A stretch of 64,000 bases of DNA from Toxonevra muliebris. Lineage: Eukaryota; Arthropoda; Insecta; Diptera; Pallopteridae. The stretch is from contig CAVNUY010000005.1 in the NCBI GenBank assembly GCA_963691655.1, forward strand, positions 248,001-312,000, read 5' to 3'. Positions 11,066 to 21,452 of this stretch are shown piece by piece (within the stretch, counting starts at the first letter, position 1; every line of letters begins with the position of its first letter). The notes beneath the pieces were generated by a model that was given only the letters and a program-made list of their open reading frames with translations, was not told the DNA's origin and made no database searches. The position numbers and the translations under genes are program-made.

Positions 11066-12127
11066 CTAGGCAAAATCTTCTTCATCGAACCCCAAATCCA
11101 TTGACAATTCCAGTATATCTTTGTTAGATTCCGGAGAGCTAGTGGGCAATAAGTTGTATTTTCTTCCGCTACTTTTCCGGTTCGTAATGATGGTCTTGAA
11201 ATCATCTAATTCCTTCTGGTACGCAGTGCTACTCTATAAAAACGTTTTAACATTTTGTGTGCTTTTAGAAGAGAATAGTCTTTTAAAGCTGCCAAAATAT
11301 GAAGGAAGGAGGGTGAAGGGGGAGGGAGGGAGAACTCTTACCATCACATTTGACAGGTTCTATGAAAACAAAGATTTTGCAAGACCAAATCAATACCTTT
11401 ACCCGTTTCGGTTGCTTCGCTGGCTGCTCTTCAAAGTTTAAGTTGCCATCATCCGCTTCAGGAATGCTTGTGTTGGTCAAACAAACCTAAAAAAAGTTTA
11501 GCAAACATGATGTCTTCTTCCACTATTTCTATTGAAATATCCCCTCCACTGATATCTTCCTGTGTCTGAAAATACAAACTGAAAATGTTAAAAAGTTACT
11601 AATGTATTCTGACGCAATTAAATGGGCAATAGCAGGGTGAACTCTGTAACAAAGCACAACTTACTAGCCTTATTCGCGATATGGGGAAATTGGTCTTGCA
11701 TTATTGCAAATGCAGTAAAAATTTGCAAGATCATTTGCAACTTATAGTGGATAGGGCTACTGTTATTATTTTCTTATAGCAGTGTTACAGACAGCAGTGT
11801 TAAACATTTGCCTTCGCTCTTGCATGTATTGGGTTCGCAAATTTTTCCATTTTTTTTTAACGTCCTTTAACGTTATATTAATTCGATTTTTTTTAAGTTC
11901 CACAACAATATTATTGAAGACTTGCGCCTTCTTGATTCGATCTAAATATTCTGCAGACCGGACATTGTACAGGCACTCGTTCTGCTGAACAAGCATTATA
12001 AGTTTTTCAATGACGTCCCTTTCCACGCAAATACCATTTTCCTATTTAAATGCACAATTGGAAAATCCTGATTAATTTGACGCGCCTGTATGTTATTTTT
12101 TCACAAAATTACCTTTTTCGATAACAT
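11066..12127 (-). CDS. Harbinger accessory MADF-domain protein
   Basis: DNA-binding partner protein typical of PIF/Harbinger elements, where a Myb/SANT or MADF protein helps the transposase enter the nucleus and find the ends. Exon 1 is tiny (12113-12127, MLSKK) with a GTAATT donor. Exon 2 starts at 12041 after a TAG acceptor and reads in phase into a MADF domain: ERDVIEKLIMLVQQNECLYN, AEYLDRIKKAQ, VKKKWKNLRTQYMQERRQM. Later exons probably include TQEDISGGDISIEIVEEDIM (from about 11565 down, after a TTTTCAG acceptor), EEQPAKQPKRVK (near 11400-11480) and a C-terminal piece YQKELDDFKTIITNRKSSGR (near 11200) ending MDLGFDEEDFA-stop at 11066. I could not settle the internal donors. No certain lesion is seen, so it might still be open. 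Confidence 0.7.
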
Positions 12128-12332
12128 ATTTTTTGATTAGTTTTGCTTCAATTTATTTTTTTTATTATTATTTTTGGCGTTATAATTTCTCTAAAGTAAA
12201 TTTTTTAAATGTTTTATAAAAAACAAAAATAAAATGGCTGGAAAAAAAGCGAATGCCACTAAAACGAATTGCCAGTACGAGCAAGTCTGCACTCTTCCCC
12301 TTTTGTTCCTCCTCCCTCCAGAATAAACCAGT

Positions 12333-12365
12333 GAATTGCGCAAGTTTTATTGTCGAATCTAAATT
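12333..12365 (-). repeat. Harbinger terminal inverted repeat, right
   Basis: Perfect 33-base inverted match to 9194-9226. It is followed by GGCAAA and then the TAA target duplication at 12372-12374. Confidence 0.93.
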
Positions 12366-12510
12366 GGCAAATAAGCAAACAAAGTACTAAAAATAAGGGA
12401 ATTCATAATACAAAAAAGGAAAAGTAAAAACTAAAAAGAATAAGGAAATTCATAATTAAAAATAAAGAAAAGTTGAAGAAATAAATTTAATGTTTTTGTA
12501 GGGCGCTACA

Positions 12511-12532
12511 GTACCCCCTTTCTAATGAAACC
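12511..12532 (-). other. Polypurine tract next to 3' LTR
   Basis: On the minus strand GAAAGGGGGTAC runs directly into the LTR start TGTAGCGCC. This is the plus-strand primer position of the CsRn1-type element. Confidence 0.7.
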
Positions 12533-12535
12533 AAT

Positions 12536-13590
12536 TACTGGAAGAGAATTGGTAGTCGGAAGTTTCTTTTTGGTCGTTTGTGGTGTAGTTCCCATGCTTC
12601 GAGGTTCGTCTGGTGGTGCGCTTGGTTGGTTTTTTTCGCCTTCGGTCAATGCTAATGTTGGTTTTTCGTTTACCGATTTGGATTGTGAAGTATTTCTTTT
12701 CCGCTGGATGATTTCAAAAGGTTCCTCGTAGGGTGGTGAGAGGGTTTGACGCGATCGTCTCTAACGAAAAAGTGTGAGCATTTCAAAAAGTCTTTGTTGA
12801 TGAATGGCATTGACTTTGAATGGAAAGACGTCTGCGCTTGTTTCAAATCACTCATGATATTTCGTAGCTATTGTACCGTTTCGAGAGGTGAATCGTTGTT
12901 GGTGATGTCACTGAAAAATTCACCGGGAATTTCTAGTGTGGTACCGTACAATAATTCTGCTGGCGATGTTTTTAGATCTGTTTTGAAAGAATTGGGCAAG
13001 CTCAGAAGAATAAGTGGTAGTTTATCTGTCCATTCATTCATTCCTGTAGTGAGGATTGCTTGATGGACCGTTCAGTGCCACCTTTCGATTATGCCATTTG
13101 ATTGAGGGTGGTATGGTGTTGTACGGTGTTTGGCATAGTGCGTTGTAATGAACCGTGGGCATCCGTAACGCGCAACCCAGACGCTTGTGAAGGCTTTAAC
13201 TACTGTTTCTGCTGTCATGTCTGGAATTGGGATGGCTTCCGGCCACCTAGTGAAGCGGTCGATCATTGTCAGGCAGTAGCGTTTATCGTTGTGTAGTGGA
13301 AGCGGGCCGATAATGTCGATGTGTTCGAGTCGTCTATCTGGAAGAACGTATTGTTGAACTGGTGTGCGTTGGTGTCGGTTGACTTTCGATTTTTGGCATG
13401 CGATGCATGTTTTTACAAATTCTGCTACGTCTTTTCTTATGCTAGGCCATACATATTGTTGCGTGACAATTTTGGTTGTCGCTTTGACACCAGGGTGTGA
13501 AAATCGGTGTACGTTTGGTATCACTTTTCGTTTGTGTTTTTTAGAGACGCTTGACGTTGAAATGTCGCATGCTTTCTTTACCACCTGAAA
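12536..13590 (-). pseudogene. CsRn1-type integrase
   Basis: Reads from 13590 downwards. N-terminal finger: HPGVKATTKIV, then CIACQKSKVNRH. Catalytic core: LEHIDIIGPLP with the first Asp. The segment that should carry the second Asp is missing: the chain jumps from YGCPRFITT straight to HYAKHRTTPYHPQSNGIIER, a deletion of some 15-20 residues. After 13072 the frame changes and the C-terminal part continues (TGMNEWTDKLPLILLSLPNS, SPAELLYGTTLEIPGEFF), with a stop near 12870 and the CSHFFVRDDRVKPSHHP segment that in this clade precedes the GPF module. Catalytically dead as it stands. Confidence 0.85.
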
Positions 13591-14720
13591 TTGAAAAGTT
13601 TTTTTAAATGAAGCGAAATGGAATTACTTTCGATTAGTTGTGCTGCTCTTTGGCGATGTCGTGGTAGTAGATTTCAGTAGAAACCATGGCGATTCGTGAC
13701 AATACATCGGCAGTTATGTTTTCTTTACCTTTACTAGCTGGTGTAGAACGGCACCTATGGCGAAGTCAGAAACGTCGGTGCAACGTGATGGTTCGGTGTC
13801 TTGTTTCGGATGTGTTAGCATTGCGGAGTTGGCTAGTTCTGTTTTGCATTAGTTAATGGCGATTTCGCGGGCTTCGTTCCAAGTGAGGAGCGATTTGTCG
13901 TTTTTTTTATTTCCCGTTATCATGGCGGTAAGTGTTCGTTGGTACTCGGCGGCGTTTGGTAAAAATTTAATGTGGCGATAAATGTTATCAATTCTTTAGC
14001 GACGTTGGGTTTTGGGAAATTTTGTATCGCTTCCGTTTTTTCAGGCAACGGTGAAATGCCGTGTGGTGTTATTAGGTGTCCCAAAAATTTTATTTGGGTT
14101 ACGAAAAACTTGCACTTCGAAGAGTTAATGGCTAAATTGTATTGTCTGAAACGTTCAAATACCAAGCGTAAGTGCCGTTGATGTCGTGTAGTGATTTATA
14201 TGCAATGAGTACGTCGTCAATGTACGCGAATACGAATGGTAGGCCTCGGAGAACTTCATGTATCTGCCTTTGGTACGATTGTACTGCATTTCGTAATCTG
14301 AAAAACATGTATAGATTCTCGTAAAGACCGAATGGAGTGATGATGGATGTCTTGTGAACGTCGTCGGGGTGCATTGGAATTTGATGGTATGCTTTTTGCA
14401 GGTCACCCATTGAAAAAATTTCGCAGTCATCGAGTTTTTTTTTTTTTTTGGATGAACTCAATCGGAACGAGGATAGACGTGTGCGAAAGTGAAGATCGGA
14501 GAACGCCTTTTCTTTAACTCATCGAGAGTATGTGTACACTCGTGTATGTATGGAATGGGGTAGCAGTCGTGGATAGTTTGTGCTTTGAGTGGTCGATAAT
14601 CACCGCATGGGCGGTAAGTCCCATCCGCCTTCTTGACCATATGCAATGGACTTGCCCAGTTGGAGTTTGAGGGTCGTATGATTCCATTTCGTAAAAGATA
14701 TTCAAATTCACTTCGTGCGA
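13591..14720 (-). pseudogene. CsRn1-type reverse transcriptase and RNase H
   Basis: RT begins near 14720 (FEYLLRNGIIRPSNSNWASP), then KKADGTYRPCGDYRPLKAQT, a frameshift near 14460, [20 protein letters not shown], and the catalytic [10 protein letters not shown] near 14210. A second frameshift near 14150 leads to FLGHLITPHGI (RT thumb). RNase H remains as KSLLTWNEAREIAIN and TDVSDFAIGAVLHQ (about 13740-13900), after which an internal deletion joins to a TADVLSRI-like linker. At least three frame changes plus one stop near 13855. Clearly non-functional. Confidence 0.85.
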
Positions 14721-14926
14721 TTTCTAATTTTTTTGGTCAGGTCGTCTGGCTTGCGCAAATACTAGTCGGCCGCTCGCCTCGATGCGATGGTATGTTTCAA
14801 ATTTCCGTTTAGATATATCGAAGCAAGTCTGCTACTGGATTGTTTTCATCGAATGTTTTCGGGCTATGGATGTTTTGGATTTCTCGCCGATAGCATATTG
14901 TTGTTAGTTGAGTGACGTTAGTCTGC

Positions 14927-15856
14927 TTACGCTAGTGCCACGTTGTGGTTCGCTGACGTTTGATGTGACGTTAGCAGCAGCGTGCACGCTTGTCCCGATT
15001 TGCGGCACTTGCGTGCGATGCTACAATATGTTTGGTGACACCAGCACTCTTCTGGGTTTCCTGGCGTTTTGCTACGTTCGCGCAAGTTGAGTGCTGGGCT
15101 GTAATTTCGGGTTTGTTGTCTTCCTCGTTGAGGGTACATGTTATCGAATAGTTTGGTTAGCGCTTGAATTCTTGCACACAATTCATCGATATTACTACTT
15201 TGTGAAATGTTTTGGTCAACGGCTACGGCTGTAAATGGTGCGTTGATGGAACGAATTTGTTGCGAACCTTCGACTACTGCATCCGCAACTCGTGAAAATT
15301 CGATTGCATTACCTGAAGTTGCTGCAACTGCGACGCTTGCTGCCTCTGGAAGACGCTTTTGCCATAGTCCTTTGAGTATCGATTCGGTAATTGAGTTGTT
15401 TGCAACACTCTTCATTTCGTGGTACAGCTGCAATGGTTTTAAATTTCCCAATGGTAGTTCTGAGAGTAATCGGTTGAAACGCCGCTGTTCACTGTTTTCG
15501 TAAAATTCTATTACATGTTTTTTTATATGTTCGTATTTACCCAGCACTGGCAAAGTGCGTGCGGTTGTAAGCTGAGCCAATACCTGTGGCTTGAGCGCTG
15601 CCAACACCAAGATGGTCTTTTGTGTATCGCTTGTAATTCCCGTGGCTGGAAACCAGAAATCTAAACTTAAGAAAAAACTATTGATGTCCTCCGGCGAGGA
15701 TGTCTGTGGCATAGCGATTCGGGTTGATGCAATCGCTTCTACGTGACGTCCGTTGTAATTGGTGGTGCTCGGGTTTTGGTTGCCGTTATTGCGGTTCCGG
15801 TTGGCGTCATTTTGACCTTTATTCGAGTGACTTTGCCCTTGTTTCTCGTCGACCAT
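14927..15856 (-). CDS. CsRn1-type Gag
   Basis: Open frame of 309 codons, the longest intact frame in this element. A basic, Asn/Gln-rich N-terminus (residues 1-35) is followed by the capsid-like region with EDINSFFLSLDFWFPATGI, TLPVLGKYEHIKKHVIEF, RRFNRLLSELPLGNLKPLQL and MKSVANNSITESILKGLWQK. Near residue 270 is CWCHQTYCSIARKCRKSG, which fits the C-x2-H-x9-C finger that distinguishes CsRn1-clade Gag from the usual CCHC knuckle. The frame ends about 40 codons later without reaching a protease, and the Gag-Pol junction appears deleted. Structural role: forms the virus-like particle and packages RNA. Whether it is still expressed is unknown. Confidence 0.8.
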   Translation of the reverse strand: MVDEKQGQSHSNKGQNDANRNRNNGNQNPSTTNYNGRHVEAIASTRIAMPQTSSPEDINSFFLSLDFWFPATGITSDTQKTILVLAALKPQVLAQLTTARTLPVLGKYEHIKKHVIEFYENSEQRRFNRLLSELPLGNLKPLQLYHEMKSVANNSITESILKGLWQKRLPEAASVAVAATSGNAIEFSRVADAVVEGSQQIRSINAPFTAVAVDQNISQSSNIDELCARIQALTKLFDNMYPQRGRQQTRNYSPALNLRERSKTPGNPEECWCHQTYCSIARKCRKSGQACTLLLTSHQTSANHNVALA

Positions 15857-16008
15857 TGTTTCTCTGCTCTGTCGTGACGTCGTTGAAAATTATATGAAGT
15901 TCCAAATCGTAGATGAAATAGAAGAAAAAATTATCGCCGTGGTCCTTAGACTGATGCGCGTGATATTTTTATAATAAGAACACACGTTTCGCTGAGCTTT
16001 TATGTTTC

Positions 16009-16026
16009 TCAATCTCGGGGTCACCA
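16009..16026 (-). other. tRNA-Trp-type primer-binding site
   Basis: Minus strand reads TGGTGACCCCGAG two bases after the end of the 5' LTR. The first 12 bases fit the complement of the 3' end of insect tRNA-Trp, the primer known for CsRn1-clade elements. Confidence 0.7.
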
Positions 16027-16028
16027 CT

Positions 16029-16367
16029 TTGGAACTTTCTGGCAGGAACGCGCTTAAAAATGAAACAACAGGTTTTGTTACGGTTACTGACTTCAACGAC
16101 CGTTGGAAACAGAATGGTCTAATTTTAAATGATCGATTTTTATGTGTGTAAGTGCACGTGAAACCCTCTACTCAAGTAGAGTGAGCGAGACCGACGTATG
16201 AATGTCTATATACTCTGTTATTCCAACGGTTCAAACGTTTATTGAATTAAGCAAACAAAGAATTGAAAAGAAGGGGGTTCATAATACAAAAAAAGAAAAG
16301 TAAAAACTAAAAATAATAAGGAAATTGATAAGAGAAAATAAATTCAATGATTTTGCAGGGCACTACA
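16029..16367 (-). repeat. 5' LTR (intact), 339 bp
   Basis: Bounded by the primer site on one side and the TATCT duplication on the other. It contains the uninterrupted AATTAAGCAAACAAAG that is the Harbinger target in the other LTR. In minus orientation it starts TGTAGTGCCC. Confidence 0.85.
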
Positions 16368-16372
16368 TATCT
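16368..16372. repeat. Target-site duplication TATCT (right)
   Basis: Pairs with 8863-8867. Confidence 0.75.
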
Positions 16373-17827
16373 ATGAAAAACCCCGTTAAATAAATTGATC
16401 TGCGACATGTATTTCCATTTCAGTCTGCTATTTGTATGGAATCGTTACACTGTGTTGCGTGGCTTTTTGTTTACGTATTACAGTCTTACTTAGGTTGGAC
16501 TGGATGTTAAGCCGTTCAAATTTTATTCGGCCCCGACGTAATTTCAGCACGTGTGTATAATAACGTCAGGTGTGGTCGAAGAATAACTCACCATACATCA
16601 AAATTTAAATTTTAATTATTCGAACATCTCGAATAACCGCACTGAATTAACCGGTTTTCGAATAGTTCGAAGATTAAAGTTTTTTAAGAAACCGGTTCGG
16701 TTACATTTCAGTTCTAACCGGTTAACCGGAGTCGGTTTTGATCACCCCGGTCAATTACTTACTGATTTTTAAAAACAAACATGCGTTGTATACGTCAATA
16801 AACATATTTTTTGAATAAATCCACAAGCAGTATGGTTTTTTTTTTTTATAAAACATTAGTGTATAAAAACATCGCCAAAGTTGAGAAAAGGCAAAAAAAA
16901 TTGTGTTTGCTGGGCAAATACACACAGATTTCTCAAATAAAATATATATTATTCGAAAGGTCTAACTTTCTATTTTCTAAAACCGGTAAGAAACTGAAAA
17001 TCTGTTGATAATCAACTAAGTTACAGGAATATAAGTGCGCAAAGGTACCCAAACCCGTTTTTTTTTTTAACGGTAAATCAAGATTTTGAAGGTGTTTTAT
17101 TTTACACAGATTTTTATTTTACTCAAAAAGATCTACAAGGAAAATAGTATCACTCTTCAGATATTTTTTATTGTCGCACCGTTTAATTGAATCAGCATTC
17201 AAAGCGACGCCAAAGGTTGGACATAAGAAAACAAATCATTATACATATTCTAGTGAAAAAGAAAAGAAAAAACTGAGAAAATGTGGCAGATAACAAGATC
17301 ACCAATAGGCAAGCAAAAACTAAAAAAAAACTACAAAAGTACTAAAAGAAAGTTTAAATAAAATATTGTATAAAATTATAAATTAACAAAATATTTCAGT
17401 AATCTAATACCCACCTTCTCTCGTTAGAAAGCATCAAAAACCCGAAAAAGTTCGATATTACATCAGCCACTTTTTAAGAAAGCAGACGCTACATAGGTCA
17501 AAAGAAATAAAGAAAAAGTTGATACCTCTGCGTTGCACTTAGAACAAATCTTTTCCAACGATAGTGGCTGTTCACACAGACGCAAGCATGAACACCTGTC
17601 TGAAAAAGAGTATTAGAAAAAATAGGTAGGAAGAAAGATATAGAAACTAGCCTGTCTTTTTTTAACTACCTATAGTTTCTACTAGGGATGAGCTTAGCAG
17701 TGACTTTTTGGTCACCAGCGACTTTGAAGTAGCCATTATTTTTAACAACGACCAAGGTCGCTGGTCAAGTAAGAAAAGGTAGCCGAATCAGATATGACAT
17801 ACAAATTTTTATTATTATTTTCTTCTA
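16373..17827. other. Gene-free stretch with an AACCGG-rich repeat
   Basis: No protein recognised. Between about 16616 and 16751 the motif AACCGG/CCGGTT recurs (TTAACCGGTTTTCGAATAG, GGTTAACCGGAGTCGG), ending GATCACCCCGG. This resembles the low-complexity body of a MITE, but no matching second end was found. The rest is plain AT-rich DNA. Confidence 0.4.
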
Positions 17828-18256
17828 ATGCAAAAACTAATAAAACGAGACAAAAGACGCAAATGGAGGAAGATTAGGTTGATAAACAGACGTAAGGAGG
17901 CCTCGGCCACTACTCTGGTTGAAGACCCAATTATGGTTGGTGTTTCAAAGAGGGTAATCGCTGCCGAGGTTACAGCAACCGATGCAGAGGTTCCTCAGAG
18001 AAACCAAGCCGCTTCGTACAGGCGCGCTCAGGCAAAGAGGACAAAGACCAATACTGCCATCTCTTGCAGTGTGGGCGCGAAGATGGACAGCTTTAACACT
18101 TTCCGAAGTATTAACGCCTCCTCTGTAATGCCTACTGCTGCCGGCAATGTTAACGCGAGGCTACCCCGCGGAAAATATTGCGGAACCTATCTGTGGACTT
18201 ACAGTAGCCCAGATAAATTTGCAACATTCCAAGGCTGCTACTGCACTCCTATGTAA
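17828..18256 (+). pseudogene. Possible ORF1 remnant of LOA copy 1
   Basis: Open frame of 142 codons, strongly basic at the start (KLIKRDKRRKWRKIRLINRR) and Ala/Thr/Ser-rich afterwards. It has no recognised domain. It lies directly upstream of the endonuclease, where a LOA ORF1 would be. The assignment rests on position only. Confidence 0.35.
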
Positions 18257-18797
18257 ACGCCTTTCCATGTTGCATACATTCCCTCACATAACAACAATCT
18301 AAGAACCTTGGGTCCATAAAGGATGCATCTGTGGACTTGGTGAGTTAAGGGGGTTCATGATTCTATATGATTAGAGTTCTAATAGACCTAGAACCTGTCT
18401 TATAGCATCTCCTCATCTTACAATCACCAAACTTGGACAGTTTCGTGGCCAAGATATGGTGGCTGCTAAGGTGAGTTTTCAGGACAATCGAGAATGGAAA
18501 TATTTTGCGATTGTTTCTGCTTACTTTCCACACGATGCAATTTCACCACCACCGCCAGCGATGGTTGTTGAATTTGTGGAGTATTGTGAGAGGATGAATT
18601 TGGGGCTCATATTATGTTGTGACGCTAATGCACAGAATGTTATCTGGCGCAGCAGCAAGTGCAACGTAAGAGGGACCCATCTTCTCAACTACATCCTGTC
18701 TTCTGGGTTGAACATACAAAACGTTGGTGCAGTCAATTGCAAACAAAACCACACATATATATCAAGTTTCAGCATGGCGTTGAAGTTAATCCTTTAA
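18257..18797 (+). pseudogene. LOA copy 1 endonuclease
   Basis: AP-endonuclease-like domain that nicks target DNA. The region around 18290-18430 contains a frameshifted relic of the N-terminal part (IPSHNNNLRTLGP resembles a QEPW-type motif). The open frame from 18456 holds MVAAKVSFQDNREWKYFAIV, SAYFPHD, LILCCDANAQNVIWRSSKCN (the conserved DANA...W box) and VRGTHLLNYILSSGLNIQNV. The SDH motif is missing because the frame is lost after about 18790. Confidence 0.8.
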
Positions 18798-19637
18798 CGT
18801 TCATAAGAAATCCGAAAAAAGTGAATTAGGCAAAAATTAGAGTAGATCCGGCACATTAAACTGTGCTCTTCCCCCGAAACTACGCAACGAGCGAGGTCTG
18901 GAAGCAGCGGTGGAAAATCTCACTTCTGCTATTAAGACCAGCTTTGAGAGTGCCTGTTCCCTCTTCAGCCTCTTGGTAAGATTCCTCTTCTGTGGTGGAG
19001 CAAGGAGCTGCAAACCCTGCGGGTTGAGTCTAGAAAATTTATCAACAGGGCTCTCAAGACTAATTTTGCTGAACACTGGGCTCTATATCGTCAAAAGCAG
19101 AAGGAGTATGAAAAGCAAACTCGAGATTCGAAAAGGGATTCCTTTAGAAATTTCTGCAACGGTATTGAAACTATATCTAAAACAGCTATGTTGCGAAAAT
19201 GCTCAAAAAGGGTCAAGACTGTGTTCACTCAAAAAATCTGATTGCACTTTCACGGAATCAAAAAGTGAGAGGATTAGCTTAATGCGTGAATCTCACTTTC
19301 CGGGCAATCAGGTCTCTGTTGTTCAACATACCACTTTTCCGGAAGCGGATGGTTACTACCAGTTGCTCTTAAAGAGGGCATGGTGCAATTGCTACCGGTT
19401 TTGAAGAAGATCTTCATCTCCAGTTTGGCTCTCGCTCACATACCTCAACAATGGAGGTCGGTAAAAGTTGTATTCATTCCAAAAATTGGAAAGGACAACT
19501 ATACCAATCCCAAAAGCTTTAGACCAATTAGTATGATGTCTTTCTTACTAAAATGTCTTGAGCGCTGTGTTGAACATCGCATCCGTAGTGAGTCATTATT
19601 GTTACATCCTCTCTTTTCATTTCAGTATGCTTACCCC

Positions 19638-21452
19638 CAGGGTTCAGAAAAATACAGACACTGAATAAAAATCCCGTACATAAATGTAAACAAGCACAGT
19701 TTAGTGCAACCAACACATATTTTTATTTTCATATCAATTTTGTGTGTATCCAAATTTTGTTCGGTGTCATACACGATCGTGTATGTGTATCGTTTTAATA
19801 TTTGGTTTCGTTCGCATACATCGGTAGTTCACGCATGGTTCGATCGAACATACACAAACCACACACAGGTCGGTGAACAACAATACTTTACATTCGTGAG
19901 TGACTAAAAATGAATACGTTCTTCGATCGCGAACGGAAATATCTGATTGCTTTTTGTTGGCATAGTTTTATTGAGTTAGTTTTGCTTTAATTTACGTATC
20001 AATCAGCGATGCCAACTTGCGGGGAATTTCCCGATTTGCGGGGAATTTTACTGTGTGCGGGGAATACGGGAATGAGCTATTTTTTGCGGGGAATTTGAAG
20101 TCGTTCAGCTTTTTTTTTAGTCATGAAAGTCTGTAGAATATTTTTTATCAATTTTATGTAATATAAAACGTTTGACTTACGCAATATTTCATATTATGGG
20201 TCTTAAAATCTTCGTCTTTTCTTAAGTGGGCCCTGCGATTTATTGGTTTGGAGAAATCGACTTTTAAAAAAGAGTGGTATTTGAAAGTATTATATTTCTA
20301 AAGTATTTTGTGAACATTTCAGAGAGAAACGCTGAGTGTTTTCGTTGATATAGACGCCGAGTGTCAGTCAGTCCAAAACAGTCGCGCGGCGTTTCGTCTT
20401 CCATTTCGACCGTTCAGAAAGCTATGCCTTAGTCAAGCACCTCCTGATTAATAACTCTTAATCCTTGCTGACTAATCTGCTAACTTACAAATTACGATCA
20501 GCCATCATAAAGAAGATGAAATATATTTTATATGTTAAAAACCGAACGTCGAAACTTTGAACCCGTTTTTTTCAAAGGTTTTTGCCATTTTTTTATTTGA
20601 GTCAAAAGAGAGCCCATGTCTTCTTCTTTGCGAACTTTGATATCCAAAAGTGGCCTGAGGCTTGTTTATCTATTAAAATGAACGTCTAGTTACTCGAAAC
20701 ACCCCATCTCGTTCAAATTTGGTGTGGCAACTACTATCCAATAGGATTAAACTTTATGCAAGCTTGAGCCAGATCGATTTTGAGACTGGGTTCCCTTGAA
20801 GTGAAATCTCCCATGTGCCAAAAGAATTCCGGAGTCAGAAGGTACATTTCTATTAATTTACCAGTCCCGTAAAAATTAGTTAAGTTTTGGACCGAGAACG
20901 TTCTGGGTCGCCTTAATATAACAGTCATTGAGGTCAATTTTAGGTAATTTTTCGTTTTTGTAAAATGTTTATATGGAAAGTGCGTATCGCGCTGTTATAA
21001 TAAGAAATTATATCGATGCGGGGAATTCGATCGAAAATCGGAGAATTTCTCGAGGGCTATCGGGGAGAAAGAAAAAATGAGTTGGCATCCCTGGTATCAA
21101 TGCACTGCATAACAACAAACGAACGCAATGAAAAATGAATTCTTTTTTCTAGGCGTAAACTCATCGCGTTGAAACAATTCTAGTCATTTTTTTTTGCGTG
21201 TCTCAGATTTTTCCGTTCGCGAACGAAGAACGTATTCATTTTTAGTCACTCACCGACCTGTGTGTGGTTTGTGTATGTTCGATCGAACCACACGTGAACT
21301 ACCGATGTATGCGAACGAAACCAAATATTAAAACGATACACATACACGATCGTGTATGACACCGAACAAAAATTGATATGAAAATAAAAATATGTGTTGG
21401 TTATTTTTCAACAATACATTGTGTGTATGGTGTGTGTACTTTCTGAACCCTG
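19638..21452 (+). mobile_element. hAT-like element with long inverted repeats
   Basis: Ends CAGGGTTCAGAAA (19638) and TTTCTGAACCCTG (21452). It is flanked by an 8-bp duplication CTTACCCC (19630-19637) / CTTACCAG (21453-21460), 6 of 8 matching; the right copy preserves the RT codons for Tyr-Gln and fits the hAT consensus nTnnnnAn. Inner arms 19708-19946 and 21205-21402 form an inverted repeat of roughly 200-240 bases containing ATACACGATCGTGTAT. No transposase is encoded. Without the nested element at 20004-21093 it is about 0.7 kb. Confidence 0.82.
20004..21093 (+). mobile_element. hAT-like non-autonomous element nested in the previous one
   Basis: Ends CAGCGATGCCAACTT and GAGTTGGCATCCCTG, a 15-base imperfect inverted repeat. 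It is flanked by a perfect 8-bp duplication GTATCAAT (19996-20003 and 21094-21101) that fits nTnnnnAn. GCGGGGAATTT-like motifs recur near the left end and GCGGGGAATTCG near the right. No coding frame with recognisable homology. Confidence 0.88.

Larger units (their letters stand above)
9189..12371 (+). mobile_element. PIF/Harbinger DNA transposon with two genes
   Basis: A 3.18-kb element with near-terminal inverted repeats: AATTTAGATTCGACAATAAA begins at 9194, and its reverse complement ends at 12365. The match is 33 perfect bases (9194-9226 and 12333-12365); only the outermost 5-6 bases differ. It is flanked by TAA on both sides (9186-9188 and 12372-12374); in the undisturbed LTR the site reads TTAAGC. 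A 3-bp TAA/TTA duplication is characteristic of PIF/Harbinger. Inside are a DDE transposase on the plus strand (9412-10860) and a MADF-domain gene on the minus strand (11066-12127), running towards each other, which is the usual two-gene plan of the superfamily. Confidence 0.93.
8868..12510 (-). repeat. 3' LTR, split by Harbinger and R126
   Basis: Real LTR sequence is 8868-8968, about 9104-9188 and 12375-12510. It matches the intact LTR at 16029-16367 in blocks: TTGGAACTTTCTGGCAGGAA at the left end, GAGACCGACGTATGAATGTC in the middle, and GTAGGGCGCTACA against GCAGGGCACTACA at the right end. The AATTAAGCAAACAAAG seen whole in the other LTR is cut here after TTAA by the Harbinger insertion. 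Confidence 0.85.
8868..16367 (-). mobile_element. Complete Ty3 element of CsRn1 type
   Basis: Minus-strand LTR retrotransposon with both LTRs (16029-16367 is the 5' LTR, 8868-12510 the 3' LTR with insertions). It has a tRNA-Trp-type primer site, a polypurine tract, Gag, and a decayed Pol in the order RT, RNase H, integrase. It is flanked by a 5-bp direct repeat TATCT at 8863-8867 and 16368-16372. A Gag with a C-H-C-C finger and a tRNA-Trp primer are known marks of the CsRn1 clade. The protease region between Gag and RT is largely missing. It has been hit by two insertions in its 3' LTR: a PIF/Harbinger transposon (9189-12371) and the R126 repeat (8969-9103). Confidence 0.85.

Noticed and set aside
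14927..15090. Plus-strand open frames across the Gag and other transposon regions
   Set aside because: They are antisense shadows of minus-strand Gag and Pol frames with no motif of their own.
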